Below are positions 34,601 to 43,441 of a DNA stretch of 64,000 nucleotides, one piece after another. Every line of letters begins with the position of its first letter. The first letter of the stretch is position 1. Under the pieces are notes generated by a model, which saw only the letters and a list, made by a program, of their open reading frames with translations, did not search any database and was not told where the DNA came from. The stretch covers positions 464,501 to 528,500 of the forward strand of contig CM077150.1 of NCBI GenBank assembly GCA_039583875.1. Reading direction: 5' to 3'. This DNA is from Platanthera guangdongensis. Its lineage: Eukaryota > Streptophyta > Magnoliopsida > Asparagales > Orchidaceae. A program made the position numbers and the translations under genes.

Positions 34601-34697
34601 TGCTTATCATCCACAGACCGACGGTCAAACTGAAGTTGTGAATAGAAGTTTAGGAAATTTATTGCGATGTTTGGTAGGAGACCACCAGAGAAATTGA
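31608..34697 (+). CDS. Gypsy E pol: protease, RT, RNase H, integrase
   Basis: Same frame as gag; a long open run with an internal ATG at 31737 ends at a TGA at 34695. Order: zinc knuckle CYECQQMGHISRDC (about 31769), protease VVDSGSCMN (about 32058), RT with DLRSGYHQIRI, VMPFGLSNAPSTF and catalytic YFDD (about 33138), RNase H with CDASGVGIGGVLSQ and HSDHQTL, ADALSR, then integrase with a zinc-binding start (HGGGLGGHF..CRTCQVAK, about 34133-34265), DFVLGLP, VADRDVKF (second Asp) and HPQTDGQTEVVNR with the Glu (about 34608). All catalytic residues I can see are present. Only the stops appear to inactivate it. Confidence 0.92.
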   Translation, partial: NRTSWFKPQNKANTPYKKDESKGKDSASKPTSTFTRDQRGKAPMGTVTHSQIRCYECQQMGHISRDCPKRRDTLVIHEVTEEDEPIEEVGVERDPHILNDEVYGTPSDEEIDPDVLVVRCMLSTPKESADYWRTNIFQAYFKAGKKVCRLVVDSGSCMNVIAETTLARMGLTVEPHPSPFQVAWVTKTTLSVTRRCLVPITIGSYTDKIWCDVMLMNVCHVLLGRPWLYDRDVLVHGRSNTCSFLLDGKRVVLNPVRPTTPTSRTSSSAKESLPPTERKKTLSIIRGADFHRESFDGGFYYALVVLQASDVLERYESIPIPARRLLEEFQDIHPDELPAELLPMRCIQHAIDLVPGASLLHLPHYRLNPAAHEELQKQIEELLDRGFIRHSLSPYAVLALLAPKKDGTWRMCVDSRAVNKITVKYRFSIPRLDDMLDMLTGATIFSKIDLRSGYHQIRIREGDEWKTAFKSKDGLYEWLVMPFGLSNAPSTFARMITQVFRPYIGKFVVVYFDDILIYSRTEDEHLTHLYTIFELLRAERLYINLKKCVFMAESVIFLGYIVSSADITMDPEKVRAIREWSTPQNIHDVRSFHGLATFYRRFIKNFSTIMTPITECTKKGRFQWTSSTARAFEIIKDKMSTAPVLRLPDFSQVFEVSCDASGVGIGGVLSQEGHPVRFFSEKLSGPKLNYSNYEREFYAILQTLRHWRHYLLPQEFVLHSDHQTLRYINSQQKLNPRQTKWVSYLQEYTFVLKHYKGTENRVADALSRVTLVLSQMRTQVIGFERVKDDYSSCPDFSGIYDVIRLNPHHDETDYLIRDEYLFRWTRLCIPRTSLRNFIVWELHGGGLGGHFERDKTITLVEERFYWPGMKQFIAQVVSSCRTCQVAKGNKQPAGLYTPLPVPSIPWDDVSMDFVLGLPCTFRKHDSILVVVDRFSKMPYFIHCNKIDDASHIARIYYEEVVTHRGIPKTIVADRDVKFTSYFWKSLWRLLGTKLLFSTAYHPQTDGQTEVVNRSLGNLLRCLVGDHQRN

Positions 34698-35587
34698 GAT
34701 CTAATTCTTCCACACGCCTAGTTAGCGTACAATAATTCGAAGAATAGATCCACGGGTTTATCACCTAATGAGGTTGTTCATGGTCACATTGCACGAGTGC
34801 CACTTGATTTAGCACCACTACCACCCACATTTAGGACTACCCAGTTTGCACATGAGTATGCATTGCATCTGCATGATTTGCATAAAGAGATTGAGCGGAA
34901 GTTGCATAGTACTTATGATCTTTACGCAACTCAAGCAAACAAGCACAAGAGAGCTACTATTTTTAAAGAGGATGACTTAGTGATGGTTCGACTAAATCCG
35001 GAACGGTTACCATCGGGTACCGTAAAGAAGCTAGCTGACCGTAGAACTGGACCCTTTAGAGTGGTGAAACGGATTGGGCAGAATGCGTATGAACTTGAGA
35101 TGCCTTCCGTTTGGGGAGCAAATCCTGTTTTTAACGTTGCCGATCTGACTTTATTTCACGATTACCCGCATGAGTCTGTAGATTTTCCATTGTCTTCTCC
35201 TCCAATTGATTCTTCTGGGTTGGTGGGTGAGAGTGAGGAGCCACATTCAGGACATACCGATATTCATTTCGCTACTGACACGTTCATTGCAGTTTCTCCC
35301 ATTTTCACTGACAGCTTCCAGGTGGAGCATGAGATACCAGATGAGTCTACTTTACCAGTTCCCAGAGCTACTGATCGACTTCCGCGACAGATTTTAGTTC
35401 CCGAGCAGATATTGGATGACGAGACAGTGACCACTACTGATGGTGGTTTTCAGAGATACTTGGTTCGTTGACATGACAGACCAAAGACCGAGACCAATTG
35501 GATCTTGGCCGAGGAGTTACAGCGCATGGATGCTGATCTTCTACAACAGTACCGCTCGGAGCACTCACCAGAGACGAGTGATTTCGA
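34698..35587 (+). pseudogene. Gypsy E integrase C-terminus and chromodomain-like end
   Basis: The frame of pol continues after the TGA, meets a TAG at 34719-34721, then runs open from 34722 to a third pol stop, TGA 35469-35471. It encodes the integrase C-terminal region (DLVMVRLNPERLPSGTVKKL, GPFRVVKRIGQNAYELEMP), then a segment ending RYLVR that is followed after the stop by a T..NWILAEEL block, which resembles a chromodomain with its key Trp codon replaced by the stop. After this stop the frame stays open through the polypurine tract into the LTR. Confidence 0.8.
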
Positions 35588-35599
35588 GAGGGGGAGAGT
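35588..35599 (+). promoter_or_regulatory. Polypurine tract of gypsy E
   Basis: gagggggagagt directly before the 3' LTR; the plus-strand primer for reverse transcription. Confidence 0.9.
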
Positions 35600-37332
35600 T
35601 GGTGGAGACCAGCCCAGATCAGGGCATCGCAAAAGTGTCCGACGTCGCACCCGACCTGATTCTTACCGGCCTTAAAATTATTATATATATATAAACTTCT
35701 AAATATATATATATAATATTTAAAGTTTAAATTTATCAAATTTATATTTATATATATATACTTATACATATACAGTTATATATATAAGTATATATATCAA
35801 GATCTTAAACTAGGTTAAATCCCAGTTCACAGCCCTGCTCCTCTCCCGGTCAGCCGCCCGCATCTTCCTCCTCTCGAAGCAGAGCCGCAGGAATGACGGA
35901 TTTCACGCCCCGCTAGGGCTTGGCAGCCGCACCTCTGGGCGAAGCTCCACGCACGTCCTCCCCACGATCCAGCCAAATCAAAGCCGCGCAGGACAACACG
36001 CCGCCTCTCTGAGTGCTTCGACCAACTGCCTGCACGAGCCCACCTCCCGACGGTTTCATCTCCACGAATTAAGCTCCGCCATGGCCGCCCATGGAGGGTA
36101 ACTGTTTAATTCTCCTCCTCTTGTTGTCTGTTCGGGCCCTATAAAAGAAAAAGCTTGTAATTTGTGTTTTTTTGTTGTTGATGTTGAATATCAGAAGTTG
36201 CTGCTTTGATTTGCTTCCAGTTATTTTTGAGTCATGCTGTTGTTGAAGGAGAAGTGTTGTTGTTGACATTTCCTTGCCCCCATCGAGTCTTGTAGTTCAG
36301 TGGTTGATGAAACCTGTTGTTGTGTTGAGTCCTGCTGGAGTTGCTATTGATGAAATTTGTATTGTTGTCGTGAGATTGTGATTATTGCTTTGATTGCTTC
36401 TGTGTAGGTGAATGAGATTAGGAGAAGTTGTTGAAATTTTATTTTTTTTTCCTGTGGTTTTTGTTGATTTCAGTTGTAGAAAGTTTATGTTAATACTTTC
36501 CTGCTGCTGATGAGTGAGATAACAGTGGAACGGGATTGCGTGAGAGAGTAATTTCCTTGAACAGGTGAAAGGAGAGCACTTGAAGTTGCCTGTTCTTCCA
36601 ATTTGTAAGTGGGATAGAACTTAAGTTTTGCTTGTTGCTTTTGTAGTGAATCAAGTGAATTTAATTCCTGTTTAGAGATTTCGTGGAGCCACCGTAAGTG
36701 TTGAGATTTCGTGGAGCCACTTCGAGCGTGAAGTGCGAGTGAATTTTAGGCGTGTTTAGTTTGTGGCTCCTTCGTTGAGTGATTCCGTGGAACCACCTCG
36801 TGTGAGGGAGTGTTAAATTCCTTGGTGCCCGTGTGCGAAGCGGCTGACCTCGGAGCGGAAATCGAAGGTGACGAGCAACTCCTCACGTGATCGCCATCGA
36901 CTTCGGATACGAAAAGACGACTCTTTCGGTGGGTAATGTGCTTCTATCCCCCTCTTTGCATGTGTCTCTATTTTCTCTTAGGATTTTTAGACTCATTGCT
37001 GGGTTTTCGCCAAATTTTGTCAGCAAACGCTACGTCGAGAACTCCAAACGGGAACGTATTTGGAATTCACGATTTCTATTTGACTGCAACAAAGGGAACA
37101 GAACGAAGTTGCGAGCTTCCTTCCCCGGATTTAAATTGAACCCTCAATTTAAGAATATATATTTTTTTAAAGCGAAATAGTCTTTATCGTGCTTTATAAA
37201 AGTTATTTAAATTCATAAATCCGCGCAACGTCCGCTTCAATTATTTGCTAAACATCATATTTCGTTGCATCCAATTAGGGTTTCCTAGAAATAGCCGACA
37301 GACGCGTAAACCCTACGCACCGTCCTGCATCA
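35600..37332 (+). mobile_element. 3' LTR of gypsy E
   Basis: 1733 bp, TGGTGGAGACC .. CTGCATCA, about 97.7% identical by eye to the 5' LTR, with a 4-bp deletion near 36773. Confidence 0.95.
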
Positions 37333-37337
37333 AGCGG

Positions 37338-37920
37338 CCTCACCAAGAATCTGTTGACGAATAATGTCATAGGAGTCAGGGAGACGAAACAAGTAGCAAA
37401 CGACAAGTAGCTCCTGAAAATGTTTTTGTTGCTCAGCAAAATCAGCAGAGAAGGGACGGTGTTGAAGAAGTTCAGCCCCAAGACTTTGAACCTCCTGATA
37501 AGCAGCAGCAAGAGTCATAACAGGACGAGCAAAAAGATCGGCATAGAGAGTATAAATGCGCGAAGTCTGAGCCCCCTTGGAATATAGAGCAGCAAGATGA
37601 TTCCAGGCTGCTTTGACAGTCTGATCATGTCGGATGACCGGAAGACATTCATCAGACAAATTGTTTGCTAACCAAGTACAGACCAAGGCATCAGATGCAT
37701 CCTAATCATCAAAAGCAGGTGAGCCAACAAGAGGGGGGTCATCAGTCAAATGGGAGCGCTTACGCTGAGAGCGTAAAAGAAAGACAAAAGATACACTCCA
37801 GTCGGGATAGTTTGGGCCTGTAAGCTTGGACACAGTACCCAAATTACCAGAAGCAGACACAGGAGGAGAAGCAAGAGGGAGAGGAGAGGAGAAGGTAGCA
37901 GAAGAAGACGGAGTGTCCAT
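37338..37920 (-). pseudogene. Copia D gag, N-terminal part
   Basis: Starts at ATG 37920 (MDTPSSSATF) on the minus strand and runs toward gypsy E. LTGPNYPDWSVSFVFLLRSQ is the Copia gag start; after a TAG at about 37700 the frame continues in DALVCTWLANNLSDECLPVI, AAWNHLAALYSKG and LFRLPDSYDIIRQQILGE up to the TSD. It continues at 28535 on the far side of E. The 37921-38249 leader holds no gene; it contains a doubled accgcccggt-tcggtgt phrase (38006 and 38081). Confidence 0.85.
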
Positions 37921-38249
37921 GAAGAGGAAGGACAAGCCGCACTGGCAAACAATCAAACCGCGCGAACAAGCAAGAATCAAACCCGCGAGAACAGGGAAAG
38001 ATACCGCCCGGTCTCGGTGTTAACACACCAGCAGTCGGAAAAGGACGGCGACCAAAAGGCGGGACAAAAAAGGAGCAGAAACCGCCCGGTGTCGGTGTCA
38101 AGACACCATCAGCGGAAAACTACTGCGACCAAAGACGGTACCAAAGGAAAGAAACCGAGCAAACAAACAAGGAGGGAAGCCGCGCGGGCAGAAAAGAGAC
38201 AAACCGCAGGAACGCGGACAAAGAGAATGGAGCAAAGGACCGGTTTTCC

Positions 38250-38259
38250 TTTGATACCA
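38250..38259 (-). promoter_or_regulatory. Primer binding site of Copia D
   Basis: In the minus sense TGGTATCAAA, a tRNA-iMet-type site with one change from TGGTATCAGA, directly next to the 5' LTR. Confidence 0.8.
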
Positions 38260-38909
38260 AGTGATAAATGAGAGAAAAACGGACAAGAGGTAAATAAACC
38301 GCAAATTTTATTGCTCCAAAAAGGTAAGTAATACATAAGTATGCCCCCTTATTTATAGAAAACAGGGGAGGTGATAGAATACACTACACGATGTGGGACT
38401 AAATACAAGTCGCGCGGACTTAGCGGTTTGACATATACAAACCGCTCACTACACAACATAATATTACATCCTCCGGATACAAGAGACGGCCACTACTATC
38501 TGTACAAGACCGCCAGACAAGCCGCTAAGCCGCACCTGCGGATAGCCAATAGACCGCACTGCGGCTAACCATTAAGCTTTCGCTGCTGCAAGCCACCAGA
38601 CCGCATTCTGCGGGTTGCCACCAGACCGCAGAGAAGATAACCATTAGACCACAGTTGCGGCTTTAATCAGACCGCTGCGATCTACACTTAAACCGCTGTA
38701 GCGCCCACTGGTCGATACGCTGCGGCTTCCACTGAACCAACAGCCCGCTGAGATAAACTGCTAGAAGACCGACAGGACAGACTGCATCGGCTTGTTCGGC
38801 TAGCCGCCCAAACTGAGTTACCAACAACCCGCTGAGATAAACTGCTGGAGGAACGACAAGACAGACCGCGGCGGCTTGTTCGGCTAACCGCCCGAACTGA
38901 GTTCCAACA
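38260..38909 (-). mobile_element. 5' LTR of Copia D
   Basis: 650 bp, same length as the 3' LTR at 24476-25125 and about 94% identical by eye. It is followed outward by the TSD atctt (38910-38914). Confidence 0.9.
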
Positions 38910-38914
38910 ATCTT

Positions 38915-39007
38915 CAAGGAGATGGAATGGCCATGAGGCCGCTGAGGGTCACTAATCTGAGGTTGGATCACTCTCGGAGAAGATAAAGAAGAATCAGGAT
39001 CACCCAT
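38915..39007 (-). pseudogene. Copia C gag start
   Basis: Minus-strand ATG at 39007 (MGDPDSSLSSPRVIQPQI) up to HGHSISLKI, where Copia D interrupts it at the atctt TSD. Gag resumes at 24470. Any reading past 38910 into D is a chance fusion. Confidence 0.75.
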
Positions 39008-39531
39008 ATTGACAAAGAGGGCCCTCTGATCACATGAGGATGGGGTCTCATATCAGCGGAATCTGGGCAACAATGACATCATCAAGGCAACAACAAATAG
39101 AGTGCAGCAAATAGGAATAAGCAACAGGTAGTCGCAGACGTGTTGGTAGAAGCAGGGAGAAGCAGCAGATGTGTTGGTAGAAGCTGCAGGTAGCCGCATC
39201 TGCAGAGAGCGACAAAGGAGAGCAGTAGGTCACGCTTCACTGGAGAGCAACAGCTGCGGGAGGAGGGAACAACAGTGACTTCATTAGAGAATAGCGGTGG
39301 GAGGAGGGGGAACATCGACGACTTCACTGGAGAACAGCGGTATCGTTCTCCTCAGCATCTGACGGCAGTGTCGGTTCCGCCAAATGGCCGCATCGGCTGG
39401 TCACGCAGGGTCGTTCAGACCGGCGAAGGGGTGGAGATGATCGATCAAAGAGAAGCTGGAGCCGTGAGAGACGGACGAGAGCACGAGAGAGCGGCGCACG
39501 GGATTAGGGATCCTTTCTGCCTCTGATACCA
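39008..39531 (-). other. Copia C leader and primer binding site
   Basis: Leader between the 5' LTR and gag, with no gene; it contains repeated gtgttggtagaagc motifs (39149, 39170). At its outer end (39519-39531) the minus strand reads TGGTATCAGAGGC, a tRNA-iMet primer site 2 bp from the LTR. Confidence 0.8.
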
Positions 39532-39533
39532 TG

Positions 39534-39677
39534 TGGAGAGAATAATACTTTGTGTTGATGATCCAAATGACCTTACTCATGCATATACTTGAGTAAGGGA
39601 AAACCTAAAAAGGAAATATCCCAAAACAGGATTAATACAAATAACGATGACTTGGACTGAACTAAATATATATTACA
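39534..39677 (-). mobile_element. 5' LTR of Copia C
   Basis: 144-bp LTR matching 17716-17871, with its primer site beside it. Right of 39677 the Copia F RT resumes. Confidence 0.85.
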
Positions 39678-40110
39678 ACTTTTATCTCCTGCATCTACTC
39701 ACCAATGGCGCGTATATCAACTCGACAAATGTTTTTTTCCATGATTTTTTGAAAAAAATGTCTATTGTAGCAACCGCTGTTTGTTGCGTGGTTTGGTCAT
39801 TTCCATGTTGTGATTTTCAATATTGGCAATCATTATGAGAACAGTCATTACAGGCAGTTATTCTACAGCATTACTTGCCTGAAAACCTTCTTATATCAGA
39901 GCTTTCAAACAAAGGATCTTGTACAATTGAGATATTTTCTTGGTATTTAAATTGTAAAATACAAGAACGATATCTTTATATCCCAGAAGAAGTATGTTGT
40001 AGATCTATATAAGTGGGAATGGCCAAGTGTGAAACAGTTAATACTCCTCTTGAGCCAAGTAAGAAGAATCTACATGCAGAAAGACGGGTATTTAGTTGTC
40101 CATAGAGGTT
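39678..40110 (+). pseudogene. Copia F reverse transcriptase, second part
   Basis: Continues the RT that stops at 17715: QWRVYQLD at about 39701, then a decayed stretch, then LRYFLGI, KYKNDIFISQKKYVVDLY and PSVKQ (about 39930-40035) in shifted frames. The homology ends near 40110, before RNase H. Many stops; an old remnant. Confidence 0.7.
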
Positions 40111-40724
40111 CCGCGGATATCTAAGAATACTTATTAATTTTATATGAATTGAAAGATTTATATTAATATAATTTTTCAAAAATTTAATAGAAAATTTAAG
40201 TGTGGCCCTCCCTCTCCTCTCTTTTCTCTTTCTACAAATCTGAATTATATATTATTAACTGGAAAATAACAAATGTCCCTTCTCTCTCTCCACTCTCTCT
40301 CTCTCCCACGTTGGCATGTCAGCCCTCTCTCCCCTCTCTTTCTTTCTCTCCTCTCTCTCCTTTCTTTCTTTCTCTCCTCTCTCTCTCTCTCTCCCATGGT
40401 GATTTTTTGGTGAAAATAAAATTTTTTTAAAGGGCAATTTTGGAAGATCTGATGTTACATAAAAGCACAGTTCTCCTTTATAAAATAATATAGATATATA
40501 TATATATATAATTTAATGATATCCTATTATTATATTTTAGACATAAAAATTTATATTGTAACACCTATATGGTTCGTTTGGTTTAACATTAAAAACTGAG
40601 ACCCGAATTGAATCATATGATTTTTTTTTTCAAAATTTGTAAATGTAACCAAACCGCCACCAACTAGAACTGAACCGTGTGATTCGGTTCGGTTAGTTTT
40701 TACTTGCATTTATTTTTACATGAG
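40111..40724. other. Insertion inside Copia F, unassigned
   Basis: AT-rich ends, a CT-rich simple-sequence tract at about 40280-40395 (ctctctctc, ctttctttc), and a ggttcggttagttttt-type tail near 40690. It separates Copia F RT from its RNase H tail. Terminal repeats or TSDs are not clear. Confidence 0.4.
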
Positions 40725-40972
40725 GTACGTTACCCGATTAATGGCACTACACAGTTGTGGTGTGACAGTCAAGCAGCTCGTCAAATTACTATATATTGAG
40801 GTCGACTGTCACTTTGTTCAAAAAAATATGCTGAAGGTCTCATCTTTCTCAGATATATCAAAACTAACCAACTTGTTGATCTTCTTACTGAGGGGTTTCC
40901 TGGTCCCAGAGTGAAATACCTTTGTACCAAAATAGACATTTTTTAACATCTATGATCCAACTTGAGGGGAAG
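40725..40972 (+). pseudogene. Copia F RNase H tail and polypurine tract
   Basis: IEVDCHFVQKNML (about 40797) is the Copia RNase H end motif, followed by SDISKLTNLLIFLLRGF, corresponding to the family's end block. cttgaggggaag at 40961-40972 is a typical Copia polypurine tract, directly before tgttagaa. Confidence 0.75.
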
Positions 40973-41639
40973 TGTTAGAACTGTTTTATGTATTTATGCA
41001 TTTTTCATTTTGTTTTCCATTACACTCTTCCTAAGCCCACTCTCAGTCCTAGCCATATTGGTCTTAGTGTATGTCATTATTACTATCACTTGTCTGGGAA
41101 CTAGTCACATGGCGATGAGTTGAAATGGAAGAGGAATTAAGGTAGAGATCCAAGGAATTTTTCTTGAGTTCCCTGTGTTTTCTAATGTTAAAAAGAGGAG
41201 CATCAACCTAAGATGTCTCGAGGTGGTTGGCATTAAACTTTGAATGAAGAAGATGGAGAAATACTGTTGGAGCATCTAGGTTTGGCCGGCAGGATGGGGT
41301 GCTAGTAGCAGTCTTCTACGCAACCCCAGGTGAATCAAATTTGATATGTTGGGTGGGGTTGCGGCAGCAAGGGATTCGGCAGACCCTGCTGAGCAACCCA
41401 TTATGGAGAATTGGATAGGGGGAAGAGGTGACATGTGTAAGGAGAAAACAAAACAATGAATTAATTCATTAATGCTGTCATAGACCAGTTGATCTAAGGC
41501 TTAAATAGTTCAATGCTTAAATCAACTATTACAATCATAAATCCAACAAAAATAAACCAAAGTGAATATAAAATGTGCAAACAAAATATAAAATAAAATA
41601 GAAAGTATAGAAAAACTTAAATTAAAATTTCATATTTAA
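40973..41639 (+). mobile_element. Copia F 3' LTR (start only) and unassigned sequence
   Basis: The LTR starts TGTTAGAACTG at 40973. No second LTR of this family is in the window to set its end. Sequence from about 41230 to 41640 cannot be assigned. Confidence 0.45.
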
Positions 41640-41843
41640 TGTTGTTGATTTCAAGTTCCATGAGAAGAGAATAAGCCATACTAGTTCGCTGACTATTTGC
41701 TTCATTGCTCTTTATTTAGCTCTTGTGGATGAGCGAGCTGATGAAGTGACCATCCCCTATAAACTACAATAGATAAGATAACACAAACTGTAGATAATTT
41801 CAGTAAATGAGAAAAAGTTTTAGTATAATCAGTTCCAAATTAT
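41640..41843 (-). pseudogene. Copia G reverse transcriptase, distal part
   Basis: Minus-strand RT continuing from 43442 across the inserted DNA transposon: FGTDYTKTFSH, KLSTVCVILSIVVYRGWSLH. The rest of RT, RNase H and the 3' LTR of G are missing, so G is truncated here. Confidence 0.65.
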
Positions 41844-41846
41844 TAA

Positions 41847-43438
41847 GGGCCTGTTTGGGAGGGCTTTCTAGCTCCTTTCCGTTTTCTAGAAAACACCACC
41901 ACAACTAATAAATTGTTTGGAATGTCTACCGGTGGGAAAAGCTACCACCAAAAACTCTTTTTTCCCCTCTATTTGAAAAGTCACGAGTCTCCTACTTTTC
42001 AACTTTTCGAAAAGTATTTTCTCATTCAGATAAACAGTTGATGCTACAAAAACATTTTACTCATCTGGATCCAGTTCGAAAACACTGCAAAAACACAAGC
42101 CTTTCTCTAGACGAATATTTTGCTCGAGCGCGATTTTTTCCCCCGGGCCGATTTTTTCGCCCTGGAGCGGATTTTCACCCGGGAGCGGATTTTTCGCCGG
42201 GGCGCGGATTTTCCGCCGGGGCGCGGATTTTCCGCCCGGGCGCGGATTTTCCGCCCGGGCGCGAATGTTCCGCCCCGGGGCGGAATGTTCCGCCCGAGCG
42301 CGGAATGTTCCGCGAATGTTTTCACCCGAGCTCGAATTTTTACGCCCGGGCGCGAAATTTTTCGCCCGGGCGCGAATTTTTCGCCCGGGCGCGAATTTTT
42401 CGCCCGGGCGCGAATTTTTCGCCCGGGCGCGAATTTTTCGCCCGGGCGCGAATTTTTCGCCCGGGCGCGAATTTTTCGCCCGGGGGCGAATTTTTCGCCC
42501 GGGGGCGAATTTTTCGCCCGGGCGCGAATTCTTTCGCCCGGGCGCGAATTTTTCGCCCGGGCGCGAATTCTTTCGCCCGGGCGCGAATTCTTTCGCCCGG
42601 GCGCGAATTCTTTCGCCCGGGCGCGAATTCTTTCGCGCGGGCGCGAATTCTTTCGCCCGGGCGCGAATTCTTTCGCCCGGGCGCGAATTCTTTCGCCCGG
42701 GCGCGAATTCTTGCATGATAGTGCATTTTTTCGCCTGGGAGCAATTTTTTCCCACGCGGTTTTTTCGCCCGGGAGCAGTTTTTCCCCCGGGCGCAGTTTT
42801 TTCGCCCGGTCGCAGTTTTTTTCGCCCGAGCACGGTTTTTTCGCTCGATCACAATTTTTTCACCTGTGTGCGATGTTTTCGCACCGACGCGAAATTTTTG
42901 CCCGGGCGTGATTTTTTCACCCGATCAAAAAATTTTTGTCCGGGCTCAATTTTCGCCAGATCCCGAATATTTCGCCCCAACACGAATATTTTGCCCGAGC
43001 GCGAATATTTCGCTCGGGCACGAATATTTCGCTCGGGCGCGCATTTTTTGCCCGAGAACGATTTTTTTTGTCCGGACGCGTTTTTTCCGCGCCCCGACGG
43101 AAAATTCAAGCTCGGGTGAAAAGTTCGCGCTCGATCGAATAATTCATGTCCGGGCGTAAAATGCGCGACCGAGCGAAATATTCGGTCCCGGGCGAAAAAT
43201 TCTCGTTTGTCCGGAAAATTCACGCTCGTGCAGAAAATGTGCGCAATTTTAATAAAAAAGTCTCTGCAACCGAGATTTGTCAAACAGTTTATAAAATGGT
43301 CATTTCTGAAAATCTCTGCAAAAGAAATTCACCCAAACGTATCTCCTTTTGCAATATACATTTTCCAAAAGCTCATTTTCCCACCTTCTTTTTGCTACCA
43401 CTCTTTTTCCTTTCCGAAAAGCCCTCCCAAACAGAGCC
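41847..43438. mobile_element. PIF/Harbinger-like non-autonomous element, TSD TAA
   Basis: Ends gggcctgtttgggagggctt (left) and, in reverse complement, ggctctgtttgggagggctt (right) form terminal inverted repeats. The 3-bp TSD taa is at 41844-41846 and 43439-43441, as for Tourist/Harbinger elements. The 1592-bp interior has no transposase; it is mostly a GC-rich tandem array. It interrupts the RT of Copia G. Confidence 0.75.
42120..43230. repeat. CpG-rich minisatellite with 19- and 20-bp units
   Basis: Tandem array built on gcgcgaatttttcgcccgg (19 bp; most regular at about 42340-42540), changing to gcgcgaattctttcgcccgg (20 bp; about 42520-42710), with degenerate copies on both sides. Each unit alternates two short palindromes, cgcccgggcg and a gcgaa..ttcgc hairpin. 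No stop triplet occurs in either strand of the consensus, so all six frames stay open for long stretches (up to about 285 codons). The resulting peptides are simple repeats (FARARIFRPG-type) and I do not call them genes. Confidence 0.95.
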
Positions 43439-43441
43439 TAA

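Larger units (their letters stand above)
28541..37332 (+). mobile_element. Ty3/gypsy element E, full length, TSD AGCGG
   Basis: A complete 8792-bp gypsy element with LTRs of 1736 and 1733 bp, primer site, gag, zinc knuckle, protease, RT, RNase H, integrase, chromodomain-like end and polypurine tract. TSDs are perfect: agcgg at 28536-28540 and 37333-37337. The LTRs differ at about 40 aligned positions (2.3%) by eye, three quarters of them transitions. It is inserted in the gag of Copia D and is the youngest element of the nest. Four stop codons break its single frame. Confidence 0.95.
24476..38909 (-). mobile_element. Copia element D (carries gypsy E), TSD ATCTT
   Basis: A minus-strand Copia element with two 650-bp LTRs and perfect TSDs, atctt at 24471-24475 and 38910-38914. 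Without gypsy E its length is about 5.6 kb. It has the full Copia domain set and is inserted into the gag of Copia C. The LTRs differ at about 40 of 650 positions (6%) by eye, so it is older than E. Confidence 0.9.
17716..39677 (-). mobile_element. Copia element C (carries D, E and solo LTRs)
   Basis: A minus-strand Copia element whose two LTRs (17716-17871 and 39534-39677) lie 22 kb apart because other elements inserted into it. Removing D (24476-38909 with one TSD copy), the 2.1-kb solo LTR and the 349-bp LTR leaves about 5 kb, the normal Copia size. Order from right to left: 5' LTR, primer site, gag, protease, integrase, RT, RNase H, 3' LTR. No matching TSD was found at its outer ends. It is inserted into the RT of Copia F. 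Confidence 0.85.

Noticed and set aside
17711..39682. A 5-bp TSD for Copia C
   Set aside because: Flanks tatat and acttt do not match; I could not find a boundary choice that gives a duplication.
42340..42715. Regular repeats suggestive of a CRISPR array
   Set aside because: Units are directly adjacent with no unique spacers, and the DNA is plant nuclear.
42038..43119. Long overlapping open frames (up to 284 codons) on both strands in the GC-rich array
   Set aside because: They are a by-product of a stop-free repeat unit; peptides are pure FARARIFRPG-type repeats with no domain, start context or coding bias.
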